Assembly: GCA_907165275.2 (NCBI GenBank)
Contig: OU015649.1
Coordinates: forward strand, 13,422,001 to 13,486,000
Reading direction: 5' to 3'
Source of the DNA: Zygaena filipendulae
Taxonomy: Eukaryota; Arthropoda; Insecta; Lepidoptera; Zygaenidae
Length of the DNA: 64,000 bases
The notes under the pieces are model-generated. The model made no database searches. It had not been told where the DNA came from and was given only the letters and a program-made list of their open reading frames with translations. Position 1 is the stretch's first letter. Each line of letters opens with the position of its first letter. The position numbers and the translations under genes are program-made. This document shows positions 44,145 through 55,195 of this stretch, piece by piece.

Positions 44145-45554
44145 TTAGTAGAATTACGTTATTCATGCATCCCAATAAAAGTAACATAATATAATAAGTA
44201 CTTACACAACTCGTGTGTTTGTCCATTGTCTACGATGTAAAATAAATGTATGAACTTGGCTTGTGTCCGTGAACTCGAAGCAACCTCGGTAGTCGTACGC
44301 TGACGTCACCGCTATGGAGCAAGCAACAACCGACTAATAAAATTGCATAACATCACCTACTAACCACCTATACAAAGCTCAATCGCTTCCTGGCATCAAA
44401 TGGACGCAGTCGAATAACATGATTAAAACATAAACTTTAAGTTAAAACAGGGAACTTTAATACAATTAATTTTATAAAACAAAGATTCTTTTCTCTCTAC
44501 ATACGTTTATCTAAATTGGACTCTAAACTCTGGTAGATAAAAGCGTTAATAGAACGAAATACTAATCCAAACTGAACACATACTTTATTACGTAAGAAAT
44601 TCGAACCGATGTTCACGGTCATGGTTTCTTTAAAGGTCTAGTTTTCGTGATGCTTTTTTTGTTGTATGATAACGACGTACTTTTATGTTTATTTATTTTG
44701 AAGTAACTGATAATTGCAAAAAGTTCTTTGTTTGAATAATATGGTTATAGACAATAGTGAATCGAATTTAGGACCGATTTTTAAGTCTTTAGATAAAGAT
44801 AAACCTAAGAACAAGTTACGTAATGGACGAGGTTTTATAATATCAATCATCAGAAGACTTAACAATCTCACTGTTTATCTGTCGGTTAAAAAGTAAGCCC
44901 TTAGTTTCTTAAACAGTTTTTGATCGTAGCTACAACATCATGGAAACAGAGAGTAGAGCAATTAAAATTATAATATTCGTAATACCTACTTTATGATGAT
45001 GATCATAAAGGAGAGGATATGAATAAATAACACACACACGGATCGAACTGATAAAACAAGAAATACCACAAAACAATAAAATTTCTCACATTCAGGTGTA
45101 TGAAAAACTAGCAGCCATAAAACACAAGGTCAAATATCTGGTACGATCTAAATGATGCAAAGAAAATGCCGAAGAAATTAATAGGATGTCAAAGGATTTC
45201 GCACGTAATTAAATCGTATATTATTTTTCTGAGAATTGATTAATAAATTAATTAAAACGCTCTCTAATACCTAAATCATTATTAACCTTTAATAGTAGGT
45301 ACCTAGTTACCTATGAATTTTAAATAGAAGAAGACGGATCACTTGAATAATAATTGTGATTTGTGAATGCTTAGATGCGTCCGTGTCGTTTTTTTTTTCT
45401 TTTTCTTGAATGGAAAATTTTTATTGAGAATTCGTTATAATATATAATAGTAGATTTTGAATCAAAACAGATAAAAATAAAAATAACACAAGCAAATCTT
45501 CAAACTAGTGTGGCATTTAAAAATGTAGTAGGTAATCCTAGCGAATATGTTTAT
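44145..45554. other. AT-rich stretch, no gene recognised
   Basis: A TGACGTCA palindrome stands at 44301-44308 in a slightly GC-richer patch (44260-44330). Short opposed frames near 44689-44896 overlap each other and are not recognised. Confidence 0.4.
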
Positions 45555-47704
45555 TTAATTACGCCATAATAAAATAATTATGGTGTTGGCGTATACCAAA
45601 GATATTAATATGTAATTTATAAATTTATCGGTTATTGCACAAATAAAAGTGATGAGATAGAGAAATTGTAAATTATAATAATATACTATACGATGCATAG
45701 TTGATTCGGTTGATTTGCGTGGCAGGTGTTTTAACACCGGTTTCCCAAAACGAAGCCTTATATTATGTATAAAGGATATGGTCACTGCTGTAGCAACATT
45801 TTTCTCTAAAAAGATTTAGGTCGTCCTTTTACAGAGAGAACAATCAGGCATCATGAACACAACGTAAAATATTTTATAAAAAAATAATCAAATAAAATTA
45901 AAAAAATATAAGTCTGGGGAGGGCAACGGGCATTCTGCTTCTTGAGAAACATAATATGACGAATGCATAGACTGACGAGGTTCTACTTCTCGAACTTTTA
46001 ATTTGTGATGTGTGTATCTTAATCTATTACTTCTATCGATTCTACGCCCAATAATTGCAAAAACTCTATTGTGCTGAAACATGGTCAAACCAATGCCATG
46101 CATTAAGATTAAATTGTTGTGCTAGCAGACTTGCATATAGATTCGTATTCTATAGACCGTCATGAGAACAAAAGAGTCTATACTCTCTGAACTGTATGTT
46201 ACTAAACAGTTCTCCACAATTTGCCAGAGAAGGACCCTCAATTTCTTTGAATACATTATACGGTCTCCAAAACGTTCATTCATTCAAATTACCCAAAAGA
46301 CATCCACGGCTGAAAATAGGCCACCCCAAGGTACACCATAACGACCGGGCCTATAAGTTTCCCGCATCCAATAGCGTACTGCAACCTTCATCCTTCATGA
46401 CTTGTCATCGGTCCACACTCTCTTCTCTACTCTTCTGGCTTTTGTAGCATAGCCCAGTGAAACTAGATCGTGGGTCATAGAAAAAAGAAACGGGCGAGAA
46501 AAAAGGGACTTCTACTTGAAGATCTGGTGCAATAAAGAAGACTGAGATTGACATAGTCTACTGTGAAAACCATCTCATACTCGACTGCTCCACATGACAG
46601 GTCATGCTGTTCTCGATTGATGCGTATCAATAAGGAGCTGTTGAGAGAGAGAGAAAAAAAATACATTTGAACTGAGAAAGAAGAGCTGAATAGCTTTCGT
46701 GGTTTCTAAAAGAGACATTAAGCCTATATAATGAATTTTATCTCGTAATTGTGACGACCTTTACAAAACGATAAAGTGTATAGGCACTTTTATGGTTGAA
46801 TAAAATTGATAGAACGTTACTATAGTAACGTACCCTTTATACTAACTTGAAATTTCCCAGGGCTCTTCACTGGTTAATTTAAACGGTATCGAAGACAGCT
46901 ATTTACTTTGAATTTGATATTAAATATGAATAGATATAATTTTTTACCACTCGTTTTATATAAACCCCACGAAAGGGATGAAGAAAGCTTATGCCAATGC
47001 CAAAACTGTTCTCGTTTCGCTTTTTTTTTAAGTAAATCGTTTTTTTTTAGCCTGAAAACCGCAATTCTATGGAGACTTGAATTTTTTCCCTAGTCCTCAT
47101 TTAAAATGTTAGTACCTAAACTTGAAGTAAAGGTTTTTGGCAACAGCAAGTAGGTATTGTCTTTTTTTTTTCTTCAAATTAAGAAACATAATTATGTTTC
47201 AGAGTTTTTGGTAATTAAAGTGAAAAGGAACAGCTGTTACAAAACATATTAATTTAAGTTTCCTTACAGCTTGTGGATAGCGTACCAAATATTTTTAAAA
47301 TGTAAATATCATCGCATAAAACATCAAATAAATCATTTTATATTACCTGCATACTAATGACGTGACTAGGGGCCAGGAAGTACATAGATTCATAGACCAT
47401 TGAAGTAGATCGTGATGCTAATAGTGATGTGCAACTAAAATCAGAACTGAATAATGTCGATAATTCCCCACTAATAGGACGTAGCCGGGCGTGCTGAATA
47501 GGATATAATTTATGCGGCAATGTGACTTGAATTTGAAGATATCGAGACTTAGAGTAAAGGTTTCTGTCGATAGCACTACCTACTATCGATGCGACCACCA
47601 ACCTCGGAAATTGTTTACCCAAAGATTATTATTCAGTAGTATTTATTACTTCATCGTTATCTAAGTGTCCATGCACTCACACAATCATCCATTTGGCTCG
47701 TAGA
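45555..47704. other. Unassigned stretch, less AT-rich in places
   Basis: Frames of 61-94 codons occur at 45888-46103 (minus), 46196-46447 (plus), 46475-46666 (minus) and 47338-47622 (minus). None carries a motif I recognise, and they are not collinear. 46290-46420 has the feel of an old retrotransposon fragment, but I cannot place it. Confidence 0.4.
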
Positions 47705-47866
47705 CCGCAGACGTATAACTAACGCGGTAATTCCGGGACAAAAGTACCCTATGTCCCTTTCTGTACCTTTGGCAACGTGCAAGCAAATTTTTCTGATGAT
47801 CAGTTACGCGTAAGTATTTATAGCGCGGAAGCTTAATAAACAAACCAAAATTCGCATTTATAAGAT
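47705..47866 (-). mobile_element. HEL-A related Helitron, 3' end missing
   Basis: GCGGTAATTCCGGGACAAAA, then GTACCCTATGTCCCTTTCTG, then AATTCGCATTTATAAGATA. The hairpin and CTAG are lost or replaced. Another Helitron end follows at once. Confidence 0.65.
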
Positions 47867-47867
47867 A

Positions 47868-47940
47868 CTAGCGGTACCGCGCGGTTTCACTCGCGATAAT
47901 TTCGGAGTTCCCGCAGGAATTCCGTTTTAAAAGATCAAAG
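47868..47940 (-). mobile_element. Helitron 3' part
   Basis: CTAG at 47868-47871 precedes ACCGCGCGGTTTCACTCGCG, then GGAGTTCCCGCAGGAATTCC. The element is not recognisable beyond 47940. Confidence 0.6.
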
Positions 47941-48239
47941 AAACTGTCGTTTCGGGATTCATCACAAGTTTCACTGATTGAAATTTTTAATCGCAACTAT
48001 TTTGATAAAACTTTTTTATTTACCATTTGGCATTTTAACAAAAACTTTGTAGATAATAAATATTTTTTGTTTGTTTTTTATACAATGAACTTACAAAATA
48101 TCATCAGTGACGATCGGAAAAAATGATACCAAATTCGACGGGTGCACAATAATTTTATAGTAGTGTCTTCTTAACCGGGGACCGTTGAATTAAGACTTTA
48201 TGATAAATTAATAATAGCTTGAAGTTCAGCTTTATCATT

Positions 48240-48433
48240 ATTGGAAAAAATTCTGTTTGGTTACTCTGTGTTAATAACGGCTAAACTGATTGGACTGATT
48301 GTAATTGTATGAATAATTTGTAAAATCTGAATTGGTTTGTAATTGTAGATACAAAACTCAGACGAAATAAAAAAAGATATTTTTTTTGGAAAATCAGAAA
48401 TTCAGCGCGGGTGAAATCGCGGGGCACAGCTAG
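48240..48433 (+). mobile_element. Helitron-like element, diverged body
   Basis: GGTTACTCTGTGTTAATAACGG near the 5' side, then CGGGTGAAATCGCGGGGCACAGCTAG ending at 48433. The middle is not closely related to other copies. Confidence 0.6.
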
Positions 48434-48571
48434 TTATTTTTAGGAAAACCTTTGTAATTTGATTGTGTTTCCTTTATTATTTCCCATTTCTCATCATCAC
48501 CATCACCATCTGAGCTAAAAAAACTAAAAAAAACCAGTCATGAATCGGCTACGATGCGAAGTTTTTCTATA

Positions 48572-48784
48572 TCTATACTAATATACTAATATTATAAAGA
48601 GGAGAGATTTGATGTTTTGTTTGTTTGTTACGATTTAACTCAAAAACTGCTGGACCGATTTCAAAAATTCTTTCACCATTAGAAAGCTACATTATCCCTG
48701 AGTAACATAGGCTATATTGTAATCCAAAATTCCCGTGGGAACTCCGAAATTATCGCGGGGGAAACCGCGCGGGACAGCTATAGT
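48572..48784 (+). mobile_element. HEL-B Helitron
   Basis: TCTATACTAATATACTAATA (tip partly duplicated), TTTGTTTGTTTG, TTCTTTCACCATTAGAAAGC, then GGAAACCGCGCGGGACAGCTATAG. The final CTAG has become CTATAG. Very close to 38551-38755. Confidence 0.85.
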
Positions 48785-48879
48785 TGCAAATAAAAATTAA
48801 AGCAATTCACTATTCCGTTATTAATGTTTATGCTCGATAGTGTCTCCTCTATGATTTAATCATTGTTGGATATTATGAA

Positions 48880-49060
48880 GTATCAGTGGAGTCAAGCGGG
48901 CCGTGTAGTTTGAAGGGGGCCTAATGCGGGCGGGGGCTTGCGGAGGCGGAGGTAAGTACGAAGTTCGGAGGCCCGGCGCGGCGCTCACAAATAGCAAGCT
49001 GCGACTTGGCATATACTGTGCCCGCGGCCAGGGCAGCATTCTGCACTTTTGTCTAGGATT
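48880..49060 (+). promoter_or_regulatory. CpG-rich island with consensus splice donor (tentative)
   Basis: A short GC-rich block contains GGCGGAG|GTAAGT with GT at 48952. The AG|GTAAGT fit is perfect for a 5' splice site. The preceding 60 bp are G-rich, as a 5' noncoding exon could be. CA-rich sequence follows at 49070-49125. No promoter element or downstream acceptor was identified. Confidence 0.3.
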
Positions 49061-49254
49061 ATTGCCATCACACACGCACACACACCCTCACCCACACACG
49101 TCTTCATGTACACAACCCTCACTCACACTAACACAAGGTTCTTTTCAAATCTAAACTTTTAACGAATTTTAACTTTTTAATTTTTTAACTATGCTCATGC
49201 TGAACAACATGTACTGTAACTGTAATTACTGATAATATGCAGGAGGGGGCCTGG

Positions 49255-49395
49255 TGATCTGTATCACAGGAATTACTCCTACGACAGACACCAGTCTCTC
49301 ACAATAAAGGTCGTACCCTTAAGTTTGTACCTACTTAGTAATGACTGTGTTGTGTTGAGACTAATAAAGATATTATTATTATTATTATTATTTTT
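49255..49395 (+). mobile_element. Retroposon 3' end with ATT tail
   Basis: ATCACAGGAATTACTCCTAC, then GTACCTACTTAGTAATGACT, then GAGACTAATAAAGATATTAT with an ATT microsatellite (49369-49392). AATAAA followed by a simple repeat is typical of LINE/SINE ends. Confidence 0.5.
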
Positions 49396-49904
49396 TTTTT
49401 GTAAGTATATTTTTTGCAATAAAAACTTCTCTGAAATGCATTTGTTTCGTTCTTCTTCTTTCACGTTACGAGCATCCTATCAAAACATCGACGTTCTTTT
49501 TGTACAGAGTAAGCTGAAGTGGAATGACACCGGTTACTTTTAATTCCGGTATCACAAATAAAAAATTTCGTGTTTTTAGCATAGTCAGTTCTAAAAAAAT
49601 GTCATATTCGTTCCACGGTGCATGAATATACAAATTGTTATCAATTTATTGTTATTTACTATGACAAAGTACCTGTATCAAAATATGTACTGTTTATTAA
49701 AATAAAATAAAGTTTTTCTATATCTGAAAGCCAACGGGTTTTTATACTTATGAGATCAAAGATGAAGTGCGAGGCAGCCAAAGGTAATTAGTTTATATGT
49801 AGCTTCAGTCGATACGTAACACGCATCTAACTGTTCCATCTAATCATCCATTAAATTCAGAATCATGTAAAGCCAACTTCAAATTTCGCAAATGTTCCTT
49901 AGAT
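49396..49904. other. No supported gene
   Basis: Mirror-image frames at 49279-49543 are by-products. AT-rich. Confidence 0.35.
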
Positions 49905-50002
49905 TTTATTTATTTATTTATTTATTTATTTACTAATTTATAAACATTGTAACAACTTGACGGTGCTACATAAACCTTTTTAGGTTTTTCCGTGCACCGA
50001 CG
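49905..50002 (-). mobile_element. 3' end of a retroposon (TAAA tail)
   Basis: Same family as 14851-14942: minus strand ACCGTCGGTGCACGGAAAAA, CCTAAAAAGGTTTATGTAGC, TGTTACAATGTTTATAAATT and AAATAAATAAATAAATAAA. Confidence 0.7.
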
Positions 50003-50679
50003 GTACATATTTCTTGATGAATTTTAATTGACAGCGTTACTGACATGTATACAATATACATATTATATACGTGTAAACAAATGGAATATTAATTTATGCC
50101 AGACGGGACGAGACCAGAGGCATAGACTTATGTCTCAACGTATCTAGTCAGAAGGAATCAAACACGAATTTCCTAGAATCCTGTGAATAATCCCGCAAAC
50201 AGGTTCTCGAATAGCTTGAATTATATAAGATGAAATAAAATATTTGTCACTTTATTGTACTAGCGACATTAAGCCAAGAAACGTTTTTTCTCGCCTTCAA
50301 AAAATTACATGGTTCTCAGTTCATCTGAGTTTTTTTATGTAAGATTTTTTCTTGCTTTGCTTTGGAAATTCTTCAACAAAAATTAATTTGATATTTTATG
50401 TTTTAAGGGACGACTAAAACGCTGGTTAATCGAGCAGTCCTTTTACTCTTATGATGAGTTTATGAATTTATAATTATTATTTTTTACATATCTTGTCACG
50501 AAGATTTTTTGTCTTCTATGTTACATTTATTTATTATAGGTATATGATTTAATGACCAATTTTATTAAATGGATTTATTATTATTTGACAATATCAAAAA
50601 AAAAATTACTAGTTATTATTATTATTATTATTAATAGTAATCTGTTAATTTTAATTTCCTCCTACAAAGATGTTGCGAG
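50003..50679. other. No supported gene
   Basis: An ATT microsatellite lies at 50612-50634. Otherwise AT-rich. Confidence 0.35.
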
Positions 50680-50800
50680 AGATTACAGGTGTGAACTCTG
50701 TGTGTACAATGTACTATCATAATTTTTATTATTTTTATTTTCTCTTAATGACCTGCAAACATGTTTACCAATAAAAACTTTGAACTTTGAACTTTATTTT
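50680..50800 (+). mobile_element. LINE-like 3' end with TTTGAAC tail
   Basis: ACAGGTGTGAACTCTGTGTG, then AATGACCTGCAAACATGTTT, then ACCAATAAAAACTTTGAACT and repeated TTTGAAC. A repeated heptamer after AATAAA suggests a non-LTR retrotransposon tail. Confidence 0.5.
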
Positions 50801-51029
50801 CAAAATAATTTTAAAACCTCAATCAGGAAACAATGAAGACCGCGCAGCGAGAAAATTCATCTTAAAAAATCTGTTAGTAGTAACAACGATTTCCATAATA
50901 AATAAATAATTAAAAAAATAAATAAGAATTCAGATGCAGACAGTAGAATTTCCCATATTGATATGGCCTTCAGCCTTCAGACGAAGATTTTCCCGCAATT
51001 CAGGTGGATTGAAAGGAGCTTGAAATAAA

Positions 51030-51290
51030 TGGAACGTGGAGCGAGGGGTGCAGCCCAGCCGGGGGCGGCGGGCGCGCGGGACGGGTGGCAAGTCACTATC
51101 GCAACGAGCTCGCCCACACACAATCGCCATGGCTACGAGGCCCGCGTCGAATGCGGCCCTGGGTGGCCTTGCAATGGAATGGGGAGGGCATTACCCGCGT
51201 CTACTTGCAAGTCGCTATCAATTCTCGCTTGCCAACGTCTCCGGCGTTCAAACTAGCGCGTTTTCCGCTTTATAACGCTGCGCGCTGCGG
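51030..51290. other. CpG-rich island
   Basis: GGGGGCGGCGGGCGCGCGGG lies at 51060-51079. Three overlapping plus-strand frames (75-99 codons) and one minus frame are compositional. No splice site is convincing. Confidence 0.4.
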
Positions 51291-51859
51291 TGCTAAAAGA
51301 CTGAACACTTCAAGGTCGCAAAGCTATTTTGCTTGCATTGCATTCGTTCGGGTAGCAGGTAGGTACCTACGTGACCAACTGTAATGACCAGTGACGCGAT
51401 AGTCTATTATTGTTAACCATACCTTCATTCACTGAGCCTTTAAAAACGCGCTTAGATAATGTGGCATTTTTTTTGGGTACCTTTTTTATACTTTTATAAG
51501 TATAGATATCCGTAATGTAAAGCCTAGTGCTGGCTGGTTAGTAAAAAAAAATTTGATAAATATTTAACAAAACGTTACACGCGTTCCTAGGACATTTTCA
51601 TTCAAAACCGGTAAGGTAAAGTATAAAATCGCAATACTTCATTTTGTACTTAAAACTTGATACAAATCGTGTTCAAACGAAAGCAACAACCAATAATAGT
51701 CTGTAACTGTAAAGTTTTTACTGTCTATCGTTTTCTATTTAGGTGACTATGAAACCCTCCCTTTCATAGCTTCTGCGAAGCCTTATCAACAAGCACTTTA
51801 TTGCTACGTAGCCTAATAATATTCACGCGATTCCAGTTCTTATTGCTTCATCGTAGAAC
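51291..51859. other. No supported gene
   Basis: GTAGGTACCTAC, a perfect 12-bp palindrome, lies at 51358-51369. The rest is unremarkable. Confidence 0.35.
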
Positions 51860-52190
51860 GTAATGTCGCTCGTAAACACGAGGTGTGTTCTACGCAATTG
51901 CAAATGGGCGCAGCGATGTGTCCGTTTTGACTGAAAGCGCACGCACGAAGTACATCGACGGCTGCGTTAGAGAGTGTTGTGAAAGCGTTGCGAGTCCGGT
52001 GAGTAATGTGCGAGGGTGTTGCGGTGTTATCGTGGTGGGGATCATTGTTAAATATTGCCGGGTGAAAGTTGGAAAACCGGACTCGCGTGCGTTTCCGTGC
52101 GTGCCTCCCGCCAGTTTTCCTCTGCCGCAGACTGGGCGGCCTCGATTTCAGCGCTTATGCCGCTATAAGTTATCCCGCCCTGCATACTGT
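51860..52190 (+). promoter_or_regulatory. CG-rich stretch with consensus splice donor (tentative)
   Basis: CG-rich sequence from about 51860 reaches GAGTCCG|GTGAGT, with GT at 51999, a good 5' splice site. The region upstream has short frames but no long one, which would suit a 5' noncoding exon. Orientation and function are inferred only from the donor word. Confidence 0.3.
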
Positions 52191-52680
52191 GTTACAGGCT
52201 AAGAAGGCAATTTGTAAACGAACTAAACGTACCTACCTATTTTTACTGTGAAATATAATATCTGAATAAGAAATGCAAACTGGTAGGTACCTTACACTAC
52301 GTTGTAATTTCCTTTATCGATCAACTTTGGCATATTATTTTACTATTTCTGATTATTTGAGAAAAAAAAAGATTAAATGAAGTTTAATGGAAATGGTTTA
52401 CCTATTCAGTTGAAACTTCGGGAAAAAACCACATTCGTTTTTTAAATGCGTGCTGAAAGTTCAAACAGTGTTTTTTCGTGCCCATTAATTATATTGATTT
52501 AATTATATTGACTTTTAATTGCTTTTAATTATATTGACAATCTCTTTAGTGAATTTATTTAATTTTGACATAAAATGTAAATGTAATTTTTAAAGAGAAA
52601 TAAAATATCTATCTATCTATCTATCATTTCTACGACTGTACCTACTTTATCGGTGGCACAATTCATTGCCTATGCGCTCC
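52191..52680. other. No gene; ATCT microsatellite
   Basis: TTAATTATATTGACTTTTAATTG direct repeats stand near 52486-52535. GAAATAAAATATCTATCTATCTATCTATC at 52599-52625 looks like a retroposon tail with ATCT units. Confidence 0.45.
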
Positions 52681-52800
52681 TGTTGGAGATAAAGTGAGAA
52701 ACTGGCGCGACGCAGCTTCCCCATCCCCCTCCCGCCGACCCCTCGTCGCCACCCGCTCACCTCCGATAGCCTCAAACATTTCACTGGGCCTCTGCTACAG
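52681..52800. other. Short GC-rich island
   Basis: CCCCATCCCCCTCCCGCCGACCCCTCG (52719-52745) is C-rich. A 102-codon minus frame crosses it without a domain. Confidence 0.35.
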
Positions 52801-53529
52801 GGCTTTAGCTGACATGACAGGACTCTAGGATAGCACAAACGAGCACGATCTTTGACCTTTAAGACAGACTGATCAACATCCAAAGACAAGAATAGTGATA
52901 TTATACATAGAGCGATGGTTTCATTCAAAATTTCTTTGAAAAAAAATAAACACAAAAAGAGACGTCTAAATTGTGATTTCTACCACACTTTGCGTGCGCT
53001 GAAAGCCGCTCTATGTATATACCTACGTCCTACTATATTAATTCTATATGAGGACTAGGTATTTTCATTTTATCAGTGCAGTTCGTATGTCCGCGCTCCT
53101 TTCATCCTTAAGGGGTGGCGCGTCAAGTCTGGGGCGGCAGTAAGAAAATATCAAATTCTCAATCACAAAACAAACACAAAACACGTGTAGGAATTCATCG
53201 AAATTGTTTTATAATACAATACCGGACAAAAAAAGATGGAATACATTTTTGAAAGGTTACGTTGAGATTTCATTTGAATAATATGTAGGTATATTATGTA
53301 TAGATACGAGTAGGTACATTCCGGTTTTTAGGGCCTCCACGAAAATGTTAGCTTAACATTAATATTCGAAACGTTGAGCGAAATCCCTGACCGTAAAGCT
53401 TAGACCAAAAAAGGTCTTTCAACTAGTGGAGGCTTTTTTTTGGTCTCGTTTTAAATAGGTTTTACATTCTTTGAGTAGGATTTTTTCAACACACACATGG
53501 GCCCGTTCAACTTTATGAAATAATACTTA
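52801..53529. other. No gene; small inverted repeat
   Basis: GCCTCCAC near 53332 and GTGGAGGC near 53425 form an 8-bp inverted pair around about 85 bp. Otherwise unremarkable. Confidence 0.35.
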
Positions 53530-53680
53530 CTAGCTGTTCCTTTGCGGTTTCATCCGCGTGGTCTTCGTTATTCCCGCGGGAACTCTTTTTCAGGCTATTT
53601 TAGAATAGGTCCTATATATAGTTTCTAAGATTATCCCCTACATCCAAACATATACAAACTTTTTACATCCTTATAGTATC
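53530..53680 (-). mobile_element. Helitron-like element, diverged
   Basis: CTAG at 53530-53533 precedes TTTGCGGTTTCATCCGCGTG, then ATTCCCGCGGGAACTCTTTT. It ends at ATACAAACTTTTTACATCC, before the next end at 53685. Confidence 0.6.
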
Positions 53681-53684
53681 CTTA

Positions 53685-53870
53685 CTAGTCGATCTCTCAC
53701 ATTTCGCTTGCGTTAATCAGTTCAGAGTTCCCGCAGGAATTCCCGAATAGAAAGTACCCTTTGTCACTCAAAAATAGTTCAAAGAATTTTTAAAATCAGT
53801 TGAGTAATTTTTTGAATGTATCCATTGCAAACAAACAAACAAAAAATTGGAGCTTTCAATATAGATGTTA
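53685..53870 (-). mobile_element. Helitron-like element, diverged
   Basis: CTAGTCGATCTCTCACATTT is a worn end. TTCAGAGTTCCCGCAGGAAT, AGAAAGTACCCTTTGTCACT and an AAACAAACAAACAAA run follow. It is head-to-tail with 53530. Confidence 0.55.
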
Positions 53871-54131
53871 ATATAAATGTGTAAGTATGCAAAGTTAGTC
53901 GAAAACGGGGTACCATGAATATTGAAGAGATAGGTACCTACCTAAGTACTATTATATTATCTAAATGTGAACGTATAGTAAATATATTTTTGGACATTTA
54001 GTAGTTTTGATGTTTGTTACCTACTGAAATTAGCGTACTGATGTAATACATTCAGAATTAACACATTGGATACTTTTACTTCGGAATTCCCAAGGGGACA
54101 CTGAAATTCATGCGGGTGAAGATATTGCTCA
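53871..54131. other. No supported feature
   Basis: TAGGTACCTACCTA lies at 53931-53944. A worn Helitron-like piece (GACACTGAAATTCATGCGGG) lies near 54098. Confidence 0.35.
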
Positions 54132-54322
54132 TCCTACTAATATTATAAATGTGAAAGTGTGGATGTTTGTTACTCGATCACGCAAAAACGGCTGAACCGA
54201 TTTGGATGAAATTTGTCATGCGCGTTTTCAGGGGTACAGAGAAGGACATAGATTACTTTTTATCCCGGAATTCTTGCTGGAACTCCGAAATTACCGCGGG
54301 TGAAACCGCGGAGCACAGCTAG
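54132..54322 (+). mobile_element. HEL-A Helitron, complete, 191 bp
   Basis: TCCTACTAATATTATAAATG through one GGATGTTT unit, ACGCAAAAACGGCTGAACCG and GGGGTACAGAGAAGGACATA to GAAACCGCGGAGCACAGCTAG. It lies between A and T. It gives the single-unit state of the array found at 43523. Confidence 0.9.
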
Positions 54323-54901
54323 TTGTTAATAATTGTTGTCAACTTGGGACGTTGAGAAGTAATTCGTTCTCGATTTGCCTTCTTATACCTACCAAATAAT
54401 ATTTAACGACACCGTTTCAGTCTATTAATATTTATTATGCAGAAACGACATAGAAGGCAAAAATAATAATAGCTACGGGTCAAATTAATCGAAGTGATAA
54501 AACATCATTAAGTTTTAACTTCTTCTGGCGAGTCCCCTCCACTTAATACGTGTTATTTATCATCGCTAAAGTTGCGATTCCTCTTTCCCTGGCCAATTTG
54601 AAAGTTCATTACGTATTTTTAAACGTCTTCCTTTCGACTACATTATTTAGTGTTTTTACTTTAATAACTATTTCAGATATTTACAAAACAGAGGCCGACA
54701 TACTTACATAAAAAAAAATAATCACGAATTTGTAATACATAAACTCGATTCAACTCTTAATAAACATTTTCAAACTTCATAATATGTAGTTTCTTTGATA
54801 TTTTCACTCTACTATATCTGCTCTAAATAATTTTCACGTTGCGCTGTCTCTAAAAACTTTTTGTTGGAACTCGCAAAACTTATGTTGACCCACGCCATTT
54901 T
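54323..54901. other. No supported feature
   Basis: Ordinary AT-rich DNA. Confidence 0.35.
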
Positions 54902-54938
54902 TTAACCGACTTCCAAAAAGGAGGAGGTTCTATGTTTT
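54902..54938. repeat. End fragment of the GGAAGTCGGTT repeat
   Basis: TTAACCGACTTCCAAAAAGG followed by AGGAGGTTCTATGTT is the reverse of the right end at 4062-4098. The body is absent. Confidence 0.7.
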
Positions 54939-54959
54939 AAGAATATCTTGTGCAGTGAG

Positions 54960-55180
54960 CGCTTAGATCTTATGAAGACTTACTACAAATTATTAGATAC
55001 AGTTATATTATACTATAGATATATGAACACGCCCATGCAGACTAAAAAGAGGAATACTATGTTCATCACACAAAGTTCACCTTCGCCGGGAATCGAACCT
55101 GGAACCTCTTGATTAGCGGAGAGGCATGGTGACTGCCAATCCAATGGCATGGCCAATCCGGTCATGAAAGGTACGTAGTA
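54960..55180 (-). mobile_element. tRNA-derived SINE
   Basis: Box B in reverse is CCGGGAATCGAACCTGG (55087-55103) and box A lies around 55126-55145. The body TTTGTGTGATGAACATAGTA and ATATATCTATAGTATAATAT matches 35590-35660. A LINE fragment with its target duplication starts at 55196, just beyond its 5' end. Confidence 0.8.
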
Positions 55181-55195
55181 GGTACCTACATACTC

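Noticed and set aside
43201..44189. Long open frames (up to 302 codons) on both strands across the 8-bp array
   Set aside because: An 8-bp unit without a stop is open in all registers; the peptides are perfect eight-residue repeats and carry no domain.
46196..46447. Host exon or old retrotransposon
   Set aside because: The 83-codon frame has no motif I can name, and neighbouring frames are not collinear; kept only as unassigned.
47338..47622. 94-codon minus-strand host exon
   Set aside because: No domain and no convincing splice sites or neighbouring exons.
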